A DNA stretch of 64,000 nucleotides, from positions 87,584 to 151,583 of the forward strand of contig NZ_QXGL01000006.1 of the NCBI RefSeq assembly GCF_003951095.1. The letters are read 5' to 3'. The notes beneath the pieces were generated by a model. The model ran no database searches, had not been told where the DNA came from, and was given only the letters and a program-made list of their open reading frames with translations. Made by a program: the position numbers and the translations under genes. Each line of letters opens with the position of its first letter. Within the stretch, counting starts at the first letter, position 1. Origin of the DNA: Bifidobacterium goeldii (GTDB lineage Bacteria; Actinomycetota; Actinomycetes; Actinomycetales; Bifidobacteriaceae). Shown piece by piece: positions 9,449-18,806 of this stretch.

Positions 9449-10547
9449 ATGAAAAACTTTGTTTATTCGGCAATAAACAAATCATCATGCCATGCCCGGC
9501 TTAAAGTAAGCACCCCCCCCGAGGCATAGAATTGAATGGATTGATTTAGGAAAAGCACTAGGAATAATACTGGTCAGTTTTGGCCATTTAAGGAATGGTG
9601 ACGGATCAAGTGTATGGCTTCCTGCTCTTGATTCCACGATCAATGCCATTTATCTGTTTCACATGCCCTTATTCTTCCTACTCGGGGGTTTAACCTTTAG
9701 TACTAGAGGCGGATTTAAGGCATTTCTTATTCGCAAAATCCGCACATTGCTTATTCCCTACTATATTTTCTCTCTATACTTCTTAGCAAAACCTTTCGCG
9801 ATATTATTTATTCCCAATCTACGAGAATCATTCCAAACCGAACACAACTATAACATTGGGCATCAATTCTATGATGTCCTCATCATGGGAAACGGCCTAT
9901 GGTTCCTTATGGCCTTTTTTGTTGCCGAACTCATCATGTACGGTCTAACGAAAATCATACGAACTCCCCTAACACGAATTCTTAGCGGCCTACTTCTGAT
10001 TATCGGAACATATACATTAAAAATATTTCTGCCGATAGCCCAAATGCCTTTCCAAATTTTAAAGGGAATACAAATCGCCGGATTCATGCTCATAGGACTT
10101 TCAATACGAAATAGACTGCTTCATATAAAAAGACGAACGGCTACATTATTAGCAATACCTAATATTTTAATGATTATAATAATAGAAAATCTATTTTCAT
10201 TTCGAAAAAATGATATTATATCAAATAATGTTGTCTATATGTTTCTTTTAATCATCGCAGCATTATGCGGAGCACTAGGATTTACATGTCTATCGATTGT
10301 CATACAACATTGCTCTTATCTAGAGTACATAGGACAAAATAGTCTAGTTTATTATTCGCTTAATGCTATCACACTTAATATTGTAAAAATTATGCTATTC
10401 CATATACTAGGTATAAACGTGACTGCATCTCTCTACATTATTCAATTATTAATAGGAATAATGGCAACCTTATTGGCATTAGCAATGCTTACAATAGAGA
10501 ATTATTTTATAAATAGATACTTCAGATGGAGTATTGGGAAAAAATAA
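9449..10547 (+). pseudogene. Acyltransferase-3 family membrane protein, out of frame at a C8 tract (possible phase-variable gene)
   Basis: The body from 9663 encodes a 10-TM-type acyltransferase (fucose 4-O-acetylase-like) of 294 residues. The conserved N-terminus typical of the family, RIEWIDLGKALGIILVSFGH, is encoded in the same frame further upstream (from about 9528), but that frame has no start codon and a stop at 9507. An ATG at 9449 with GGAAGAAG upstream begins MKNFVYSAINKSS and runs into eight Cs at 9513-9520, then ends at TAG 9527. With seven or ten Cs this ATG would read straight into RIEWIDLG. So the gene is off as sequenced, either as a real phase-OFF state or a decayed gene. Likely role: O-acetylation of the EPS. 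Confidence 0.72.
9513..9520 (+). repeat. Homopolymeric C8 tract in acyltransferase 5' coding region
   Basis: Eight consecutive Cs inside an otherwise AT-rich gene, at the exact place where the start-codon frame and the body frame fall out of register by one base. Poly-C tracts of this length are classical slipped-strand contingency sites. Confidence 0.9.
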
Positions 10548-10571
10548 TCCTACAATACAAGACAAAATAAT

Positions 10572-10601
10572 GCGGTGTTGTTTTTCTTAAAACAACACCG
10601 C
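10572..10601 (+). terminator. Bidirectional terminator between acyltransferase and flippase
   Basis: Perfect 13-bp arms (GCGGTGTTGTTTT and its complement) with a 4-nt loop, placed between two convergent genes (acyltransferase plus, flippase minus). Confidence 0.85.
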
Positions 10602-10646
10602 CAGCAAATGATGAAATCTACACCATGCAATAATGCATTACGCTAT

Positions 10647-12101
10647 TTATTTGAATCGGTGAAAAAACTGTTTTGAAAGTTCTAAGACGAGTCTCTCTCT
10701 AAATAGAAGTAAAAGAATTGCATACGCGATAGAGAAAACAAAAAAGGGTACAAATAAAGATAAAAGTATATTCGAAATCCTCATAAAACTCACAAATAGA
10801 ATTGAAAGCACGAGGGACGCGACAAAAGAAAACAGAACTTTAAAAGGATCAACAAGGGTTTTAATCTTTGCAAGGAAATGGCGACAAACAAATGATCGCA
10901 TTAAAAACATATTTGCTTCGCAAAGGCTAATACTAATTGCTGCACCAATAACTCCAAAGAAAGGTATTAGTAGGCCATTAAATATAACCGCAGAGGCCAA
11001 GCCGAGGACATTTACAGTAGCCCAACTCTTTTCCATAGAATTTGAAATCATATGATTTGCTAAGACAATATTCATTGCAGAGAAAAGAATAGAAGGACCA
11101 ACAAATCTTAAAGGTACTGCGGAAAATGCAAAATCATTCCCACCCAATATTGCAACAATAGGATCCGCACACAATATCAAGATAGCGATTATGTATAATC
11201 CACATACGATAACGAAGTTAAAGTTTTTCGCAATCAGCTGATCTGCATCATTGCCTCGATTGTTTGCTTGATAATAGGACAAACGAGGAAGCATAACATT
11301 CCCAACCGAATTCATTGCAGTGACTAACACTGATTTAATTTTTGATACAAGCTGGTAGATTCCGACCATATAGTTAGAACCGATGAATCCAAGCATAACC
11401 AAATCGACTTGTATATACATGCCCGACGATACAGCTGCAACCATAAACCAAAACATAGGTTTTAAATGTCTTACAACATCTAGCTTCTGCTTTTGTTTAA
11501 AGTCAACTAATTTAAAAAGCCTGAGTAAATTTAGGATGTTTGAGCCGTAACCAGCAAAAACTATTATGCATCCATAAATGACATAATCACCTTTTGAATG
11601 GATAAGCAGAAACATAAGTATAAGAGAAAGAATTTTAAAGCAAACACTTCGAACAGTAATATAGTCATATTGTTCCAAGGCCTGATAAAACCACTCTGCA
11701 CCAAACGAACCAAGCCAAATAGTAAAACCAAAAATTACAAATAATTCGCTTTGATTCCTAAGCTGCGGCACAAATATTAAAAATATAATATAAAAAACTG
11801 TAACTATTGAAGAAGATATAAAGAGTAAAATTAGTAGTTCTTTAACAGTTTTCGATAAAGCGGCAGGATCATCTCGTACTGCAGAGCAAGCTCTAACACC
11901 GTAATATGTCATACCCAGCATAGCAATAAGACAAAAATACGATGAAAAAGACTGTGCGAAAGCCACATACCCCATACCGGATGTTGATAGAACACGAGAA
12001 ACATACGGTACAGAGATCAATGGAAATAGTAAAGATGAACTAGTCAAAATCATGTTCATCAATACATTGAACTTAATAGAATGTGTTACACGAGATTTCA
12101 T
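10647..12101 (-). CDS. Oligosaccharide flippase (Wzx-like)
   Basis: 484 residues with about 12-14 hydrophobic segments and the polysaccharide-transport opening (FNVLMNMILTSSSLLFPLIS, then PYVSRVL). Member of the MOP/PST flippase family that moves undecaprenyl-linked repeat units across the membrane. Its neighbours (polymerase 12 bp upstream, glycosyltransferases on both sides) fit a Wzx/Wzy-dependent EPS pathway. Strongly AT-rich codon use compared with core genes of this window. Confidence 0.85.
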   Translation of the reverse strand: MKSRVTHSIKFNVLMNMILTSSSLLFPLISVPYVSRVLSTSGMGYVAFAQSFSSYFCLIAMLGMTYYGVRACSAVRDDPAALSKTVKELLILLFISSSIVTVFYIIFLIFVPQLRNQSELFVIFGFTIWLGSFGAEWFYQALEQYDYITVRSVCFKILSLILMFLLIHSKGDYVIYGCIIVFAGYGSNILNLLRLFKLVDFKQKQKLDVVRHLKPMFWFMVAAVSSGMYIQVDLVMLGFIGSNYMVGIYQLVSKIKSVLVTAMNSVGNVMLPRLSYYQANNRGNDADQLIAKNFNFVIVCGLYIIAILILCADPIVAILGGNDFAFSAVPLRFVGPSILFSAMNIVLANHMISNSMEKSWATVNVLGLASAVIFNGLLIPFFGVIGAAISISLCEANMFLMRSFVCRHFLAKIKTLVDPFKVLFSFVASLVLSILFVSFMRISNILLSLFVPFFVFSIAYAILLLLFRERLVLELSKQFFHRFK

Positions 12102-12113
12102 AATGGAATTAAC

Positions 12114-13430
12114 TCAAATTCTCTTAAAACTCGAACGATACAAATACGAGATAAGAATGACTGGAATTAAGAACTTAACAAAACTCATCGAGGTTAAATT
12201 CTGATAGAAATTGCACGAGAAGAAAGACATAAATAAATGAAAAGAAAGATAACCATAAACAACGGATATCAGTAAACTATCATTAATTGTCCTGACAGTA
12301 ATCTCATATAATATCTGTGAAATTATTGCCATTAAAACAACGGCCAAAATACAACCAGCAGTACCGAAATCTGCAATCAAAGAATAAAATATCGTATAAA
12401 CATTTCCAAGCCAATATCCATGAAAACTATTAAACGGATAAGCACCCACCAAAGCATCTTGAGGAGCAAGGCCAAAACGTACAATGGTTAAATACAGATA
12501 CTTAAATGAAAATTGTCCAAAATATTGACTTCTTGGAATTCCATCATAAAAAGTCAAATCAAAATTTCTTAACGGTGCACCTAGATAAACCGAAATGTAA
12601 TAAAGAAAATCAGATTCTTTATCTCTTCCCAGCCAAGCAAGAGATAGGTAAAACAATACAACAACGAGTAAAATACCAGCTAAAGGATAAATAATGTATT
12701 TAATATTTAGATTCAAAAGACCAGAAAAACTATTATCTTTCTTTTTTCGAATTAAATACATAACAAATGCAGCTAGGCATAGACCAAACGCACCCGTTCT
12801 ACTGCCGTTAACAACAAGACATAAAATTGATACAACAAAGAAAGCTACTGCAAGATTCTTATTTCGATCTTTCCGATACAAAAAATCTCTGGCAAAAAAA
12901 TATGCGGATATATATGACACACCGATCATTAGGCCCTGCAATAATGCAGGAATGCCAGTCAAAGCGACATCTGAGTCAGAGAACTTCAACAAATCGTTAT
13001 AGCCGCCAATAACATCACTAATTGATCCACCATAACCATACGAAGAAACGATATTACGTTCCGCAACAAAACAGATAATAAGCGAAACAAACTGAAACAC
13101 AATCATCGATATATATAATTTGCGTTCAGCCGCTTCATTCTTTATAAAATTTGACTCAATATTTATTACTTTTCGTCGAGTAAAGAAATTAGAGAACCCA
13201 TGCACTACACAAGACGATAATACAAATACTACCATGCAAATTAGTACAATACTCATTGTTTCAATATGAATATTGAATAGCCACTCTTTATAATAAAAGA
13301 GACCATCTATAATTGCAAAAACAAATGGCACAATAAACAGGACAGAGGGTGAAGCAATAGATCTACCCGTAAGAAAATAACCCAAAAATGCGATTGCACA
13401 GGTGGAGAGAAGAAGAAAAGCTGTATTCAT
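12114..13430 (-). CDS. O-antigen/EPS repeat-unit polymerase (Wzy-like)
   Basis: 438 residues, almost wholly membrane-embedded with about 10-12 hydrophobic segments and one longer external loop around residues 270-320 (after LSLAWLGRDKESDF). This shape, the weak sequence conservation and the place between flippase and glycosyltransferase fit the Wzy polymerase that joins repeat units outside the membrane. GSRTGAFGL, near residue 210, resembles a motif of O-antigen polymerases. Assigned mainly from topology and context. Confidence 0.75.
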   Translation of the reverse strand: MNTAFLLLSTCAIAFLGYFLTGRSIASPSVLFIVPFVFAIIDGLFYYKEWLFNIHIETMSIVLICMVVFVLSSCVVHGFSNFFTRRKVINIESNFIKNEAAERKLYISMIVFQFVSLIICFVAERNIVSSYGYGGSISDVIGGYNDLLKFSDSDVALTGIPALLQGLMIGVSYISAYFFARDFLYRKDRNKNLAVAFFVVSILCLVVNGSRTGAFGLCLAAFVMYLIRKKKDNSFSGLLNLNIKYIIYPLAGILLVVVLFYLSLAWLGRDKESDFLYYISVYLGAPLRNFDLTFYDGIPRSQYFGQFSFKYLYLTIVRFGLAPQDALVGAYPFNSFHGYWLGNVYTIFYSLIADFGTAGCILAVVLMAIISQILYEITVRTINDSLLISVVYGYLSFHLFMSFFSCNFYQNLTSMSFVKFLIPVILISYLYRSSFKRI

Positions 13431-13441
13431 TTTCTGTAACC

Positions 13442-14425
13442 TTAATGTCTCATGATTTCCGGATGACTCTTCTTATATTCTCGATAAAGCAAACCGTAAA
13501 TCGACGGACATAATTCTAATAACTTCCATTGAAGAAATTGTTTACGGTCTAGAAAATCTTCTTTCTTAATTTTGGGAAGAAGTTTATGCAATTCCTTTCT
13601 TATCTTTTTTTCATACGCTTTCCACTCTGTCCTTTTGTTCTGTAGGACAATTTTGTTATACATTCCAATGCATTCACTTAAATGTCCATATACAGCATAT
13701 TTTTCCGCGTTCGGATATTTCTCGCGAACGATGGACAACATTCGTTCTGTAGTTAACGACAAATCTCCAGTGATACCACTTGACAAACCTTTTTCCGTAG
13801 CACAATAACAATACTCTGGAGTTGAGTCATATACTATTGAAGTTGCTCTCTGCAGCAATTCATACGTAACAGGAGCATCTTCTCCGTTTTTACTGTTAAC
13901 GGGAAACCTTAGGCCATCATAAAGCTTCGCTTTAGCAAGCTTATCCCACACTACAATATAAAAATAACCAGGAAGATTTATGTATTTAAAAGCTTCCTCA
14001 GTATTTATTTTTATTTTTACATTCTTTTTTGAATTACAATATCTTTTACCGTTTTCATCTTCTCTATAATAGGAAACTATAGATAAATCACAATCGTTCT
14101 CAATCAGATTGTGGTACATCCTACTAATCATATCGGGGAGAACATAATCATCAGAATCAACGAAACTAATATATTCTCCTACAGCCGTATCAAGCCCTTT
14201 ATTTCTAGCTGCAGATGGTCCCTGATTATTCTGATGTATAACTTTTACCCTTGAATCGACAGACGCAATATCGTCGCATATGCCTGGTGTTTTATCATTA
14301 GATCCATCATCAACTATAATAATTTCCAAATTATCATAGTTTTGCTTACGTATGCTCGATATGCAACGTGTAATTTTCTTTTCAGAATTATAAACTGGAA
14401 CTATTACACTAATTAGTGGATCCAT
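13442..14425 (-). CDS. Glycosyltransferase family 2
   Basis: 327 residues from the ATG at 14425 (AAGAGG upstream); an in-frame ATG at 14476 lacks a site and would add 17 unusual residues. Typical GT2 fold: MDPLISVIVPVYNSEKK, the IIIVDDGSNDKTPGI motif, and YISFVDSDDYVLPDM carrying the metal-binding DxD. The C-terminal part is basic and probably membrane-associated. Adds a sugar to the EPS repeat unit; specificity unknown. Confidence 0.85.
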   Translation of the reverse strand: MDPLISVIVPVYNSEKKITRCISSIRKQNYDNLEIIIVDDGSNDKTPGICDDIASVDSRVKVIHQNNQGPSAARNKGLDTAVGEYISFVDSDDYVLPDMISRMYHNLIENDCDLSIVSYYREDENGKRYCNSKKNVKIKINTEEAFKYINLPGYFYIVVWDKLAKAKLYDGLRFPVNSKNGEDAPVTYELLQRATSIVYDSTPEYCYCATEKGLSSGITGDLSLTTERMLSIVREKYPNAEKYAVYGHLSECIGMYNKIVLQNKRTEWKAYEKKIRKELHKLLPKIKKEDFLDRKQFLQWKLLELCPSIYGLLYREYKKSHPEIMRH

Positions 14426-14539
14426 ATCAATCCTCTTGTATCTAAAAACTTTCAGTATCGCCTCTGAAGCAGCCATTTAATAATGTGCTTCAATTCACTT
14501 TTTGTCTGCATTCGCTCAAACTCGGATACTGTTCGTATA

Positions 14540-15430
14540 TTAGAAACTCTTGTTATATTTCTTCCCGACAAATTTTGCCTTTAAAAAGCCCGTTCCCTTT
14601 TTCCACCAATTTACTGGTTCCGGACTAGTAACTGGTAGTTCAGCATAACGGTATTTAGTCGTTTCAAGCCATACATCAAGTAACCGTTCACTTACACGAC
14701 CTGGATAGCGTGCGCCAAATGCATCGTATGATTCTGGAGGAATCCGCCTCGTCAGTTCTTCAATGATCGGGAACATCCATGCGCAATACTCATCGAATCG
14801 TTCTCGACTCATAATAAACATGTTAAAAATATGCGCGCTGCGTGACTGCATAAGTCTGTCAAAAGCAGGAACTGCTTCTGGATGCATCTCCTGCAGAATG
14901 TTACGTGTCTCATCAAAATGATGGGCATCAAACGTGTGACTGTAATGCGAGTAAATCGTCTCAATATAATAATGGCGCTTTTTCGGAACGATAATGTCAA
15001 CAGCCTTATGACTATCATCCCCGGCAAGAATCGGAAGCACATCCTGGCTTCTAGCAATTCGAGCAAACCTATCCCTAGCGGTCAGACGTTTCCATACATT
15101 CCGCGTAGCAAAATGACGCCGATAGTGCACTAGCCCCTTATAATCAGCATCGCAGTTTTTCCACAGCCAGTAGATTGCAGTTAGCTCTGAATAATATGCA
15201 TTAAGGTCCGAGATATTATTACCAGTGTTATCCGGCGTAAAATCATCTCCCAGATCAACATCCGGATGCAATGCCTTTCCCACATGCATCGGCATATACA
15301 TTGGATCTGCAGGCATCTTATATGGCTTATGAGCAGCCACGGCAACGCAAACGGTTTTTGCAGAGTTCTGCCCCGCGCTCTTGATCTTCTCTCTCATAGC
15401 TGTATCTAGCTCATCTTCGAATGGCCGCAA
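14540..15430 (-). CDS. DUF4422 glycosyltransferase-like capsular protein
   Basis: 296 residues. The segment from VCVAVAAHKPYKMP through LTAIYWLWKNCDADYKGLVHYRRHF is characteristic of DUF4422 proteins found in capsule and EPS loci, which are thought to be glycosyltransferases. The frame opens with a TTG at 15430 without a clear ribosome site, and the ATG at 15397 is no better; the N-terminus is uncertain and might be shortened. It is the first cluster gene in this window; no priming sugar-phosphate transferase or chain-length regulator lies beside it. Confidence 0.75.
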   Translation of the reverse strand: MRPFEDELDTAMREKIKSAGQNSAKTVCVAVAAHKPYKMPADPMYMPMHVGKALHPDVDLGDDFTPDNTGNNISDLNAYYSELTAIYWLWKNCDADYKGLVHYRRHFATRNVWKRLTARDRFARIARSQDVLPILAGDDSHKAVDIIVPKKRHYYIETIYSHYSHTFDAHHFDETRNILQEMHPEAVPAFDRLMQSRSAHIFNMFIMSRERFDEYCAWMFPIIEELTRRIPPESYDAFGARYPGRVSERLLDVWLETTKYRYAELPVTSPEPVNWWKKGTGFLKAKFVGKKYNKSF

Positions 15431-15486
15431 CCAACCCGCTCGCGAGTAAGCCTCAGCCAGTTTTGTGTGGACTTACGTCAGTATAG

Positions 15487-15503
15487 CTATACCCTAGGTA
15501 TAG
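15487..15503. promoter_or_regulatory. Short palindrome upstream of the EPS cluster
   Basis: CTATACC-CTA-GGTATAG, a perfect 7-bp inverted repeat with a 3-nt centre, in the spacer between DUF4422 and the divergent ATPase gene. Could be an operator or part of a promoter; function not shown. Confidence 0.35.
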
Positions 15504-15699
15504 GGGGTGTTATGCGTCCGCTCGCTAAACAGCGATACACAAGGTCTTCACGAGAGCTATAACAGGCTGCTGCTAGTTCAACGCTTTAGCAATGCGACTA
15601 ACGCTTACGCCAATATCGAACCATTTGCTCAACAGTTTGCTTACGCAATCCGATTAAGATAGCATGTTTATGCAAGAAAAACGTGTAAAGGAGTACACG

Positions 15700-16878
15700 A
15701 TGAGAGTGCTGAGATTCCAAATGCACGGCTTGAAACTACATGAGTCAGAAACGTTAAGCATGGATTTATACGCTTCTGACAACGTGCGTAGCACATCATT
15801 CACATATGAAGCTCTGGGAAATGGCTCGCCCGTACGCATCCTGACTACCATCGGGATCGCTGGCATCAACGCTTCGGGCAAAACAACAGCTCTTCGCGCT
15901 CTCGACCTAGTGCTATGCATCGCTAACGGGAAACAAATAGGCTCAATTGCCAACGATCTGATGCCGCTCATCGGCATGGTGAAAGACTCACTAAACACAG
16001 ATATCATCTTTGAACACGAGCACCACATCTATCGACTAACGTCCGAGCTGAAGCATGACCCTCATTCAACAGGAGGTTTTTCTTTTGTTCGTGAAACACT
16101 AGCTATTTTTCCACGACGAATGAGCAAGGCAATGCTTTCCAAGGCGTTTACCGATCTAAAATGGAAAACATTGACCACGCGTGGAATTGGAGTACCAGGG
16201 CAAAATGGTGAACTAACGCGCGAAGTACTGGATTATCTACCGAACGATCGTTCAATTAGTGGGGCTTTGGTTAAAGGATCTGCCTCAAACGTCATGGCAA
16301 ATCTAACGCCATTACTTCCCTCTTTTGTACTCAATCCTGTTCCTCAAGTATTTAGCCTGTTTGACCCAAGCATTGAAAGCATCTTTGCCGAAGGAGAACG
16401 TCTACATCTAAAGTTTAAAGGCGAGGATTCCGATTATGAGATGAATCCAATGTCACTGATTAACACGGTATCCGCCGGTACGCTTCGAGGAAGTTTCATC
16501 CTCTCTCAGGCTCTGACCGTTCTCAGTACAGGAGGGTACCTGCTTGTTGACGAAATTGAGAACAGTATCAACAAACAGCTCGTGTTCACAATAATGGATC
16601 TGTTCGCTTCATCAGCAACCAACCCACGCGGAGCCGTGCTAGTGTTCACCACCCACTACCCAGAGTTATTAGATCACTTCACCAGAAAGGACAACATATG
16701 GTTTGCTGTACGCCGCAGTAGTGGTTTTTCTCTAGTTCATTTAGCAGACAATCTCTCGCGCGCGGACGTAAAGAAAAGTGTTGCCTTCTTTGCTAATGAA
16801 ATCCAAGGAACAGCGCCATCTGCAAAAATGGTTCGTCAACTACGAGATTTCACGAAGGAGATCGTGAATGCACGATGA
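15700..16878 (+). CDS. AAA family ATPase of a two-gene defence-type module
   Basis: 392 residues from the ATG at 15700, which follows AAAGGAG; twelve upstream codons are discarded. SMC/ABC-like AAA_21 architecture: Walker A GINASGKT at 55-62, a signature-like SAGTLRGS near 258, Walker B GYLLVDEIE with D284/E285, and the H-loop TTHY at 317-320. It overlaps the next gene by 11 bp, so the two are translated together. Such ATPases paired with RloB/TOPRIM-type proteins occur in abortive-infection systems (AbiL, RloAB-like). Defence function is inferred, not shown. Confidence 0.78.
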   Translation: MRVLRFQMHGLKLHESETLSMDLYASDNVRSTSFTYEALGNGSPVRILTTIGIAGINASGKTTALRALDLVLCIANGKQIGSIANDLMPLIGMVKDSLNTDIIFEHEHHIYRLTSELKHDPHSTGGFSFVRETLAIFPRRMSKAMLSKAFTDLKWKTLTTRGIGVPGQNGELTREVLDYLPNDRSISGALVKGSASNVMANLTPLLPSFVLNPVPQVFSLFDPSIESIFAEGERLHLKFKGEDSDYEMNPMSLINTVSAGTLRGSFILSQALTVLSTGGYLLVDEIENSINKQLVFTIMDLFASSATNPRGAVLVFTTHYPELLDHFTRKDNIWFAVRRSSGFSLVHLADNLSRADVKKSVAFFANEIQGTAPSAKMVRQLRDFTKEIVNAR

Positions 16879-17413
16879 CGGTAGCCATGTCCTCTTTGTA
16901 TGCGAAGGCAGTGCAGAGAAAGCAATTATTGAAACACTCATCGAGTCAGGCAAGATAGGTGTGCCTCTGGATCGCATCGAAGAGGATCCAGAGGCAGGAA
17001 CCTTATACACAACCAAGCGCAGTGGTGCTGCCATTACTGACACTTTTCTGAACTTTGATTACGGTGGAAGACCATTACTCATCATTCGTATTATCGATTC
17101 CCAGAATGAGCGGTTCAATCTCCGAAAAGGATACGAACGACGAGCTATCGTAAAGACTTTGCTAACACGACCAGAAATTGAAATTCTCGTAATTCTACGA
17201 GAACAAGCTTATAAGCATTGGCAAAAGTCAAACATGACACCGAGCCGGTTCTGCAAGGAAAAACTTGGCATGTCGGACATAAAACGCTACGAATTCATCA
17301 AAGACTACTGGTCTTCCAACCCAGATGAATTATGCAATGCAATTCTCGAATATCAACGCATTCATAATTTCAAAGACAAAGAGCTTTGCCTCGCTGAGCT
17401 ACTCAATCAATAG
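16868..17413 (+). CDS. RloB-like small partner of the AAA ATPase
   Basis: 181 residues with AAGGAG before its ATG and an 11-bp overlap with the ATPase. It opens with VLFVCEGSAEKA (E13), like the first acidic strand of RloB/TOPRIM-like folds, followed by a conserved-looking IIRIIDSQNERF (D78) and a basic stretch (YKHWQKSNMTPSRFCKEK). Probably the effector, perhaps a nuclease, held in check by the ATPase. I recognise the arrangement rather than the exact family. Confidence 0.6.
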   Translation: MHDDGSHVLFVCEGSAEKAIIETLIESGKIGVPLDRIEEDPEAGTLYTTKRSGAAITDTFLNFDYGGRPLLIIRIIDSQNERFNLRKGYERRAIVKTLLTRPEIEILVILREQAYKHWQKSNMTPSRFCKEKLGMSDIKRYEFIKDYWSSNPDELCNAILEYQRIHNFKDKELCLAELLNQ

Positions 17414-17452
17414 ATAGACGTTCGCGATTTAACAACATCCAAGGAGGTTGAC

Positions 17453-17665
17453 ATGGCTACAGTAATGGTTGCTCCAAAGGCTCATAAAATAGGCAAACCA
17501 GTCATGCTCAACAGCCAAGATATTCAAAACCGCAGGAATGACATCGTACGTCAGTACGGAACGCGTGAAGATCTTATGCGAAAGCGCGACCTCATCGGGT
17601 TATCTCTCGAAGAACGTATCGCACTTTACGACCTTGAGGATCTTGACTTTCTAGAAGGCCAGTGA
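17453..17665 (+). CDS. Small acidic protein, antitoxin-like
   Basis: 70 residues behind a strong AAGGAGG. No family recognised. The C-terminal half (SLEERIALYDLEDLDFLEGQ) is acidic and helical, the middle basic, a plan seen in small antitoxins. Its stop overlaps the GTG of the next ORF (GTGA), so the two are translationally coupled. It follows the ATPase/RloB-like pair by 39 bp and may belong to the same transcript. Confidence 0.55.
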   Translation: MATVMVAPKAHKIGKPVMLNSQDIQNRRNDIVRQYGTREDLMRKRDLIGLSLEERIALYDLEDLDFLEGQ

Positions 17666-17829
17666 ATAAAGAAACCATTCCCACTGAAGAGCAGGCTATT
17701 GCTTTTGCCCAAAGGCTTGAGAATATGCTGCTGCTACTTGCCATACTTCGCCACGACAAGTTTGGATCGCAGTCCAAGAAAAACGGCGCCACCCTTAAAT
17801 CGAAACGTCGACTTGAACACACTCGTTGA
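17662..17829 (+). CDS. Short coupled ORF, probably truncated
   Basis: 55 codons starting with a GTG that overlaps the stop of the preceding gene. The helical segment AIAFAQRLENMLLLLAILRH followed by DKFGSQSKKNG is cut short by a basic tail. The coupling argues that it is or was a gene. It may be the remnant of a longer partner protein; a faint likeness of LRHDKFGSQSKK to IS66-type transposase N-termini was also noted. No function assigned. Confidence 0.4.
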   Translation: MNKETIPTEEQAIAFAQRLENMLLLLAILRHDKFGSQSKKNGATLKSKRRLEHTR

Positions 17830-17875
17830 ACGTGTTTTATAACAGAAGGACAGAGCAAGTGTGATGCACTTTAAT

Positions 17876-18137
17876 TTACGCATTGGCAAGTAGCGCATCG
17901 TCGACGGCTTGACGCAGAAATTGACTTCGAGTTTCTCCATTGCGCTTGGCCTTGGCGTCGCCATTCGTTAGAGGTGACGTAGTGCACACACGTAGATGAG
18001 CATCAGCAACTCCTACCGCCCCCAGGGACGATGGGGCCTACAACTCCCTCCCAGTCGCCAGATTCGTACTCAGCAGCCATACGATCGAGCTGCTCGTCAG
18101 TCACCCCGAACATCTTATTAATTTCCTCGCGGTTCAT
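17876..18137 (-). pseudogene. Broken ribbon-helix-helix antitoxin-type gene
   Basis: An ATG at 18137 with AAGGAGG upstream encodes 44 residues (MNREEINKMFGVTDEQLDR then an acidic linker) ending at 18003. In another frame, 17989-17876 encodes an RHH-like C-terminus (DAKAKRNGETRSQFLRQAV). Together they match the two ends of a CopG/RHH family antitoxin-type protein, with the middle missing or frame-shifted. The short 5' ORF alone may still be translated. Confidence 0.5.
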
Positions 18138-18806
18138 GATTTCCTCCTTGTTGCTCCAAGTTCTTTCATGGTCTTTTTCGTCGAAGGCGTCATCGCATGG
18201 TAAATCAGCCATTGCTCGGCACTGTTATGCACAGAAACCATTTCCAGTAGACGACCGACCATTGTTGTTGATAAATAGCCCACACAAGCAGCAGATTTTA
18301 GGCCTACGACCCAATAGGAGAGCCGCCCTAGTGTGCACTATAAATAGGAGGCAGTGGCGGCTTGAACTTGATTAGAATAGCAGTTTTTCTACCACCGAGC
18401 AACGATTACAACACACACCTAATCACATAATCATTGAAATCTATATATCATCACATATCAATGCATATCAGCCTTGTAAAAACCGTCTATGCATCTTTTG
18501 CAAACACTGCAGTACTTAAGCAAGATCGTCGCGAATCACAAAAACTTCAAAAGTTTAACCAAACTCCCAATCAAGCGAGCAGCAGACATCAATCTTATGG
18601 GAATTTTTATTATATTCGAGACAATAAAATTACATTCGATGAGGAAAATTTATTACATCAAGTGCAATAAGTTTGTCAGGACTAATATATATTTGCTTTT
18701 TTACAGCACACCAAGAAGGCTGCTAACTACCCATAACAGAACATATCAGAAATAGTTAGGCGGCTTAAAATCTAGATAGTATCGTTCAACACACAGCCAG
18801 CAGGTT
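18138..18806. other. Non-coding or decayed AT-rich stretch
   Basis: About 670 bp with no ORF that has a ribosome site, family likeness or coding-like composition. Short open frames around 18434-18755 are AT-rich and unconvincing. Probably relics of past insertions between the defence genes and hipA. Confidence 0.45.

Noticed and set aside
9510..9662. Non-canonical ATT or CTG start for the acyltransferase body
   Set aside because: Very rare starts without a ribosome site, whereas a normal ATG with a site lies one frame away across the C8 tract.
18434..18755. Two overlapping 78-88 codon plus-strand frames
   Set aside because: AT-rich, no Shine-Dalgarno, no likeness to any family; open by composition.
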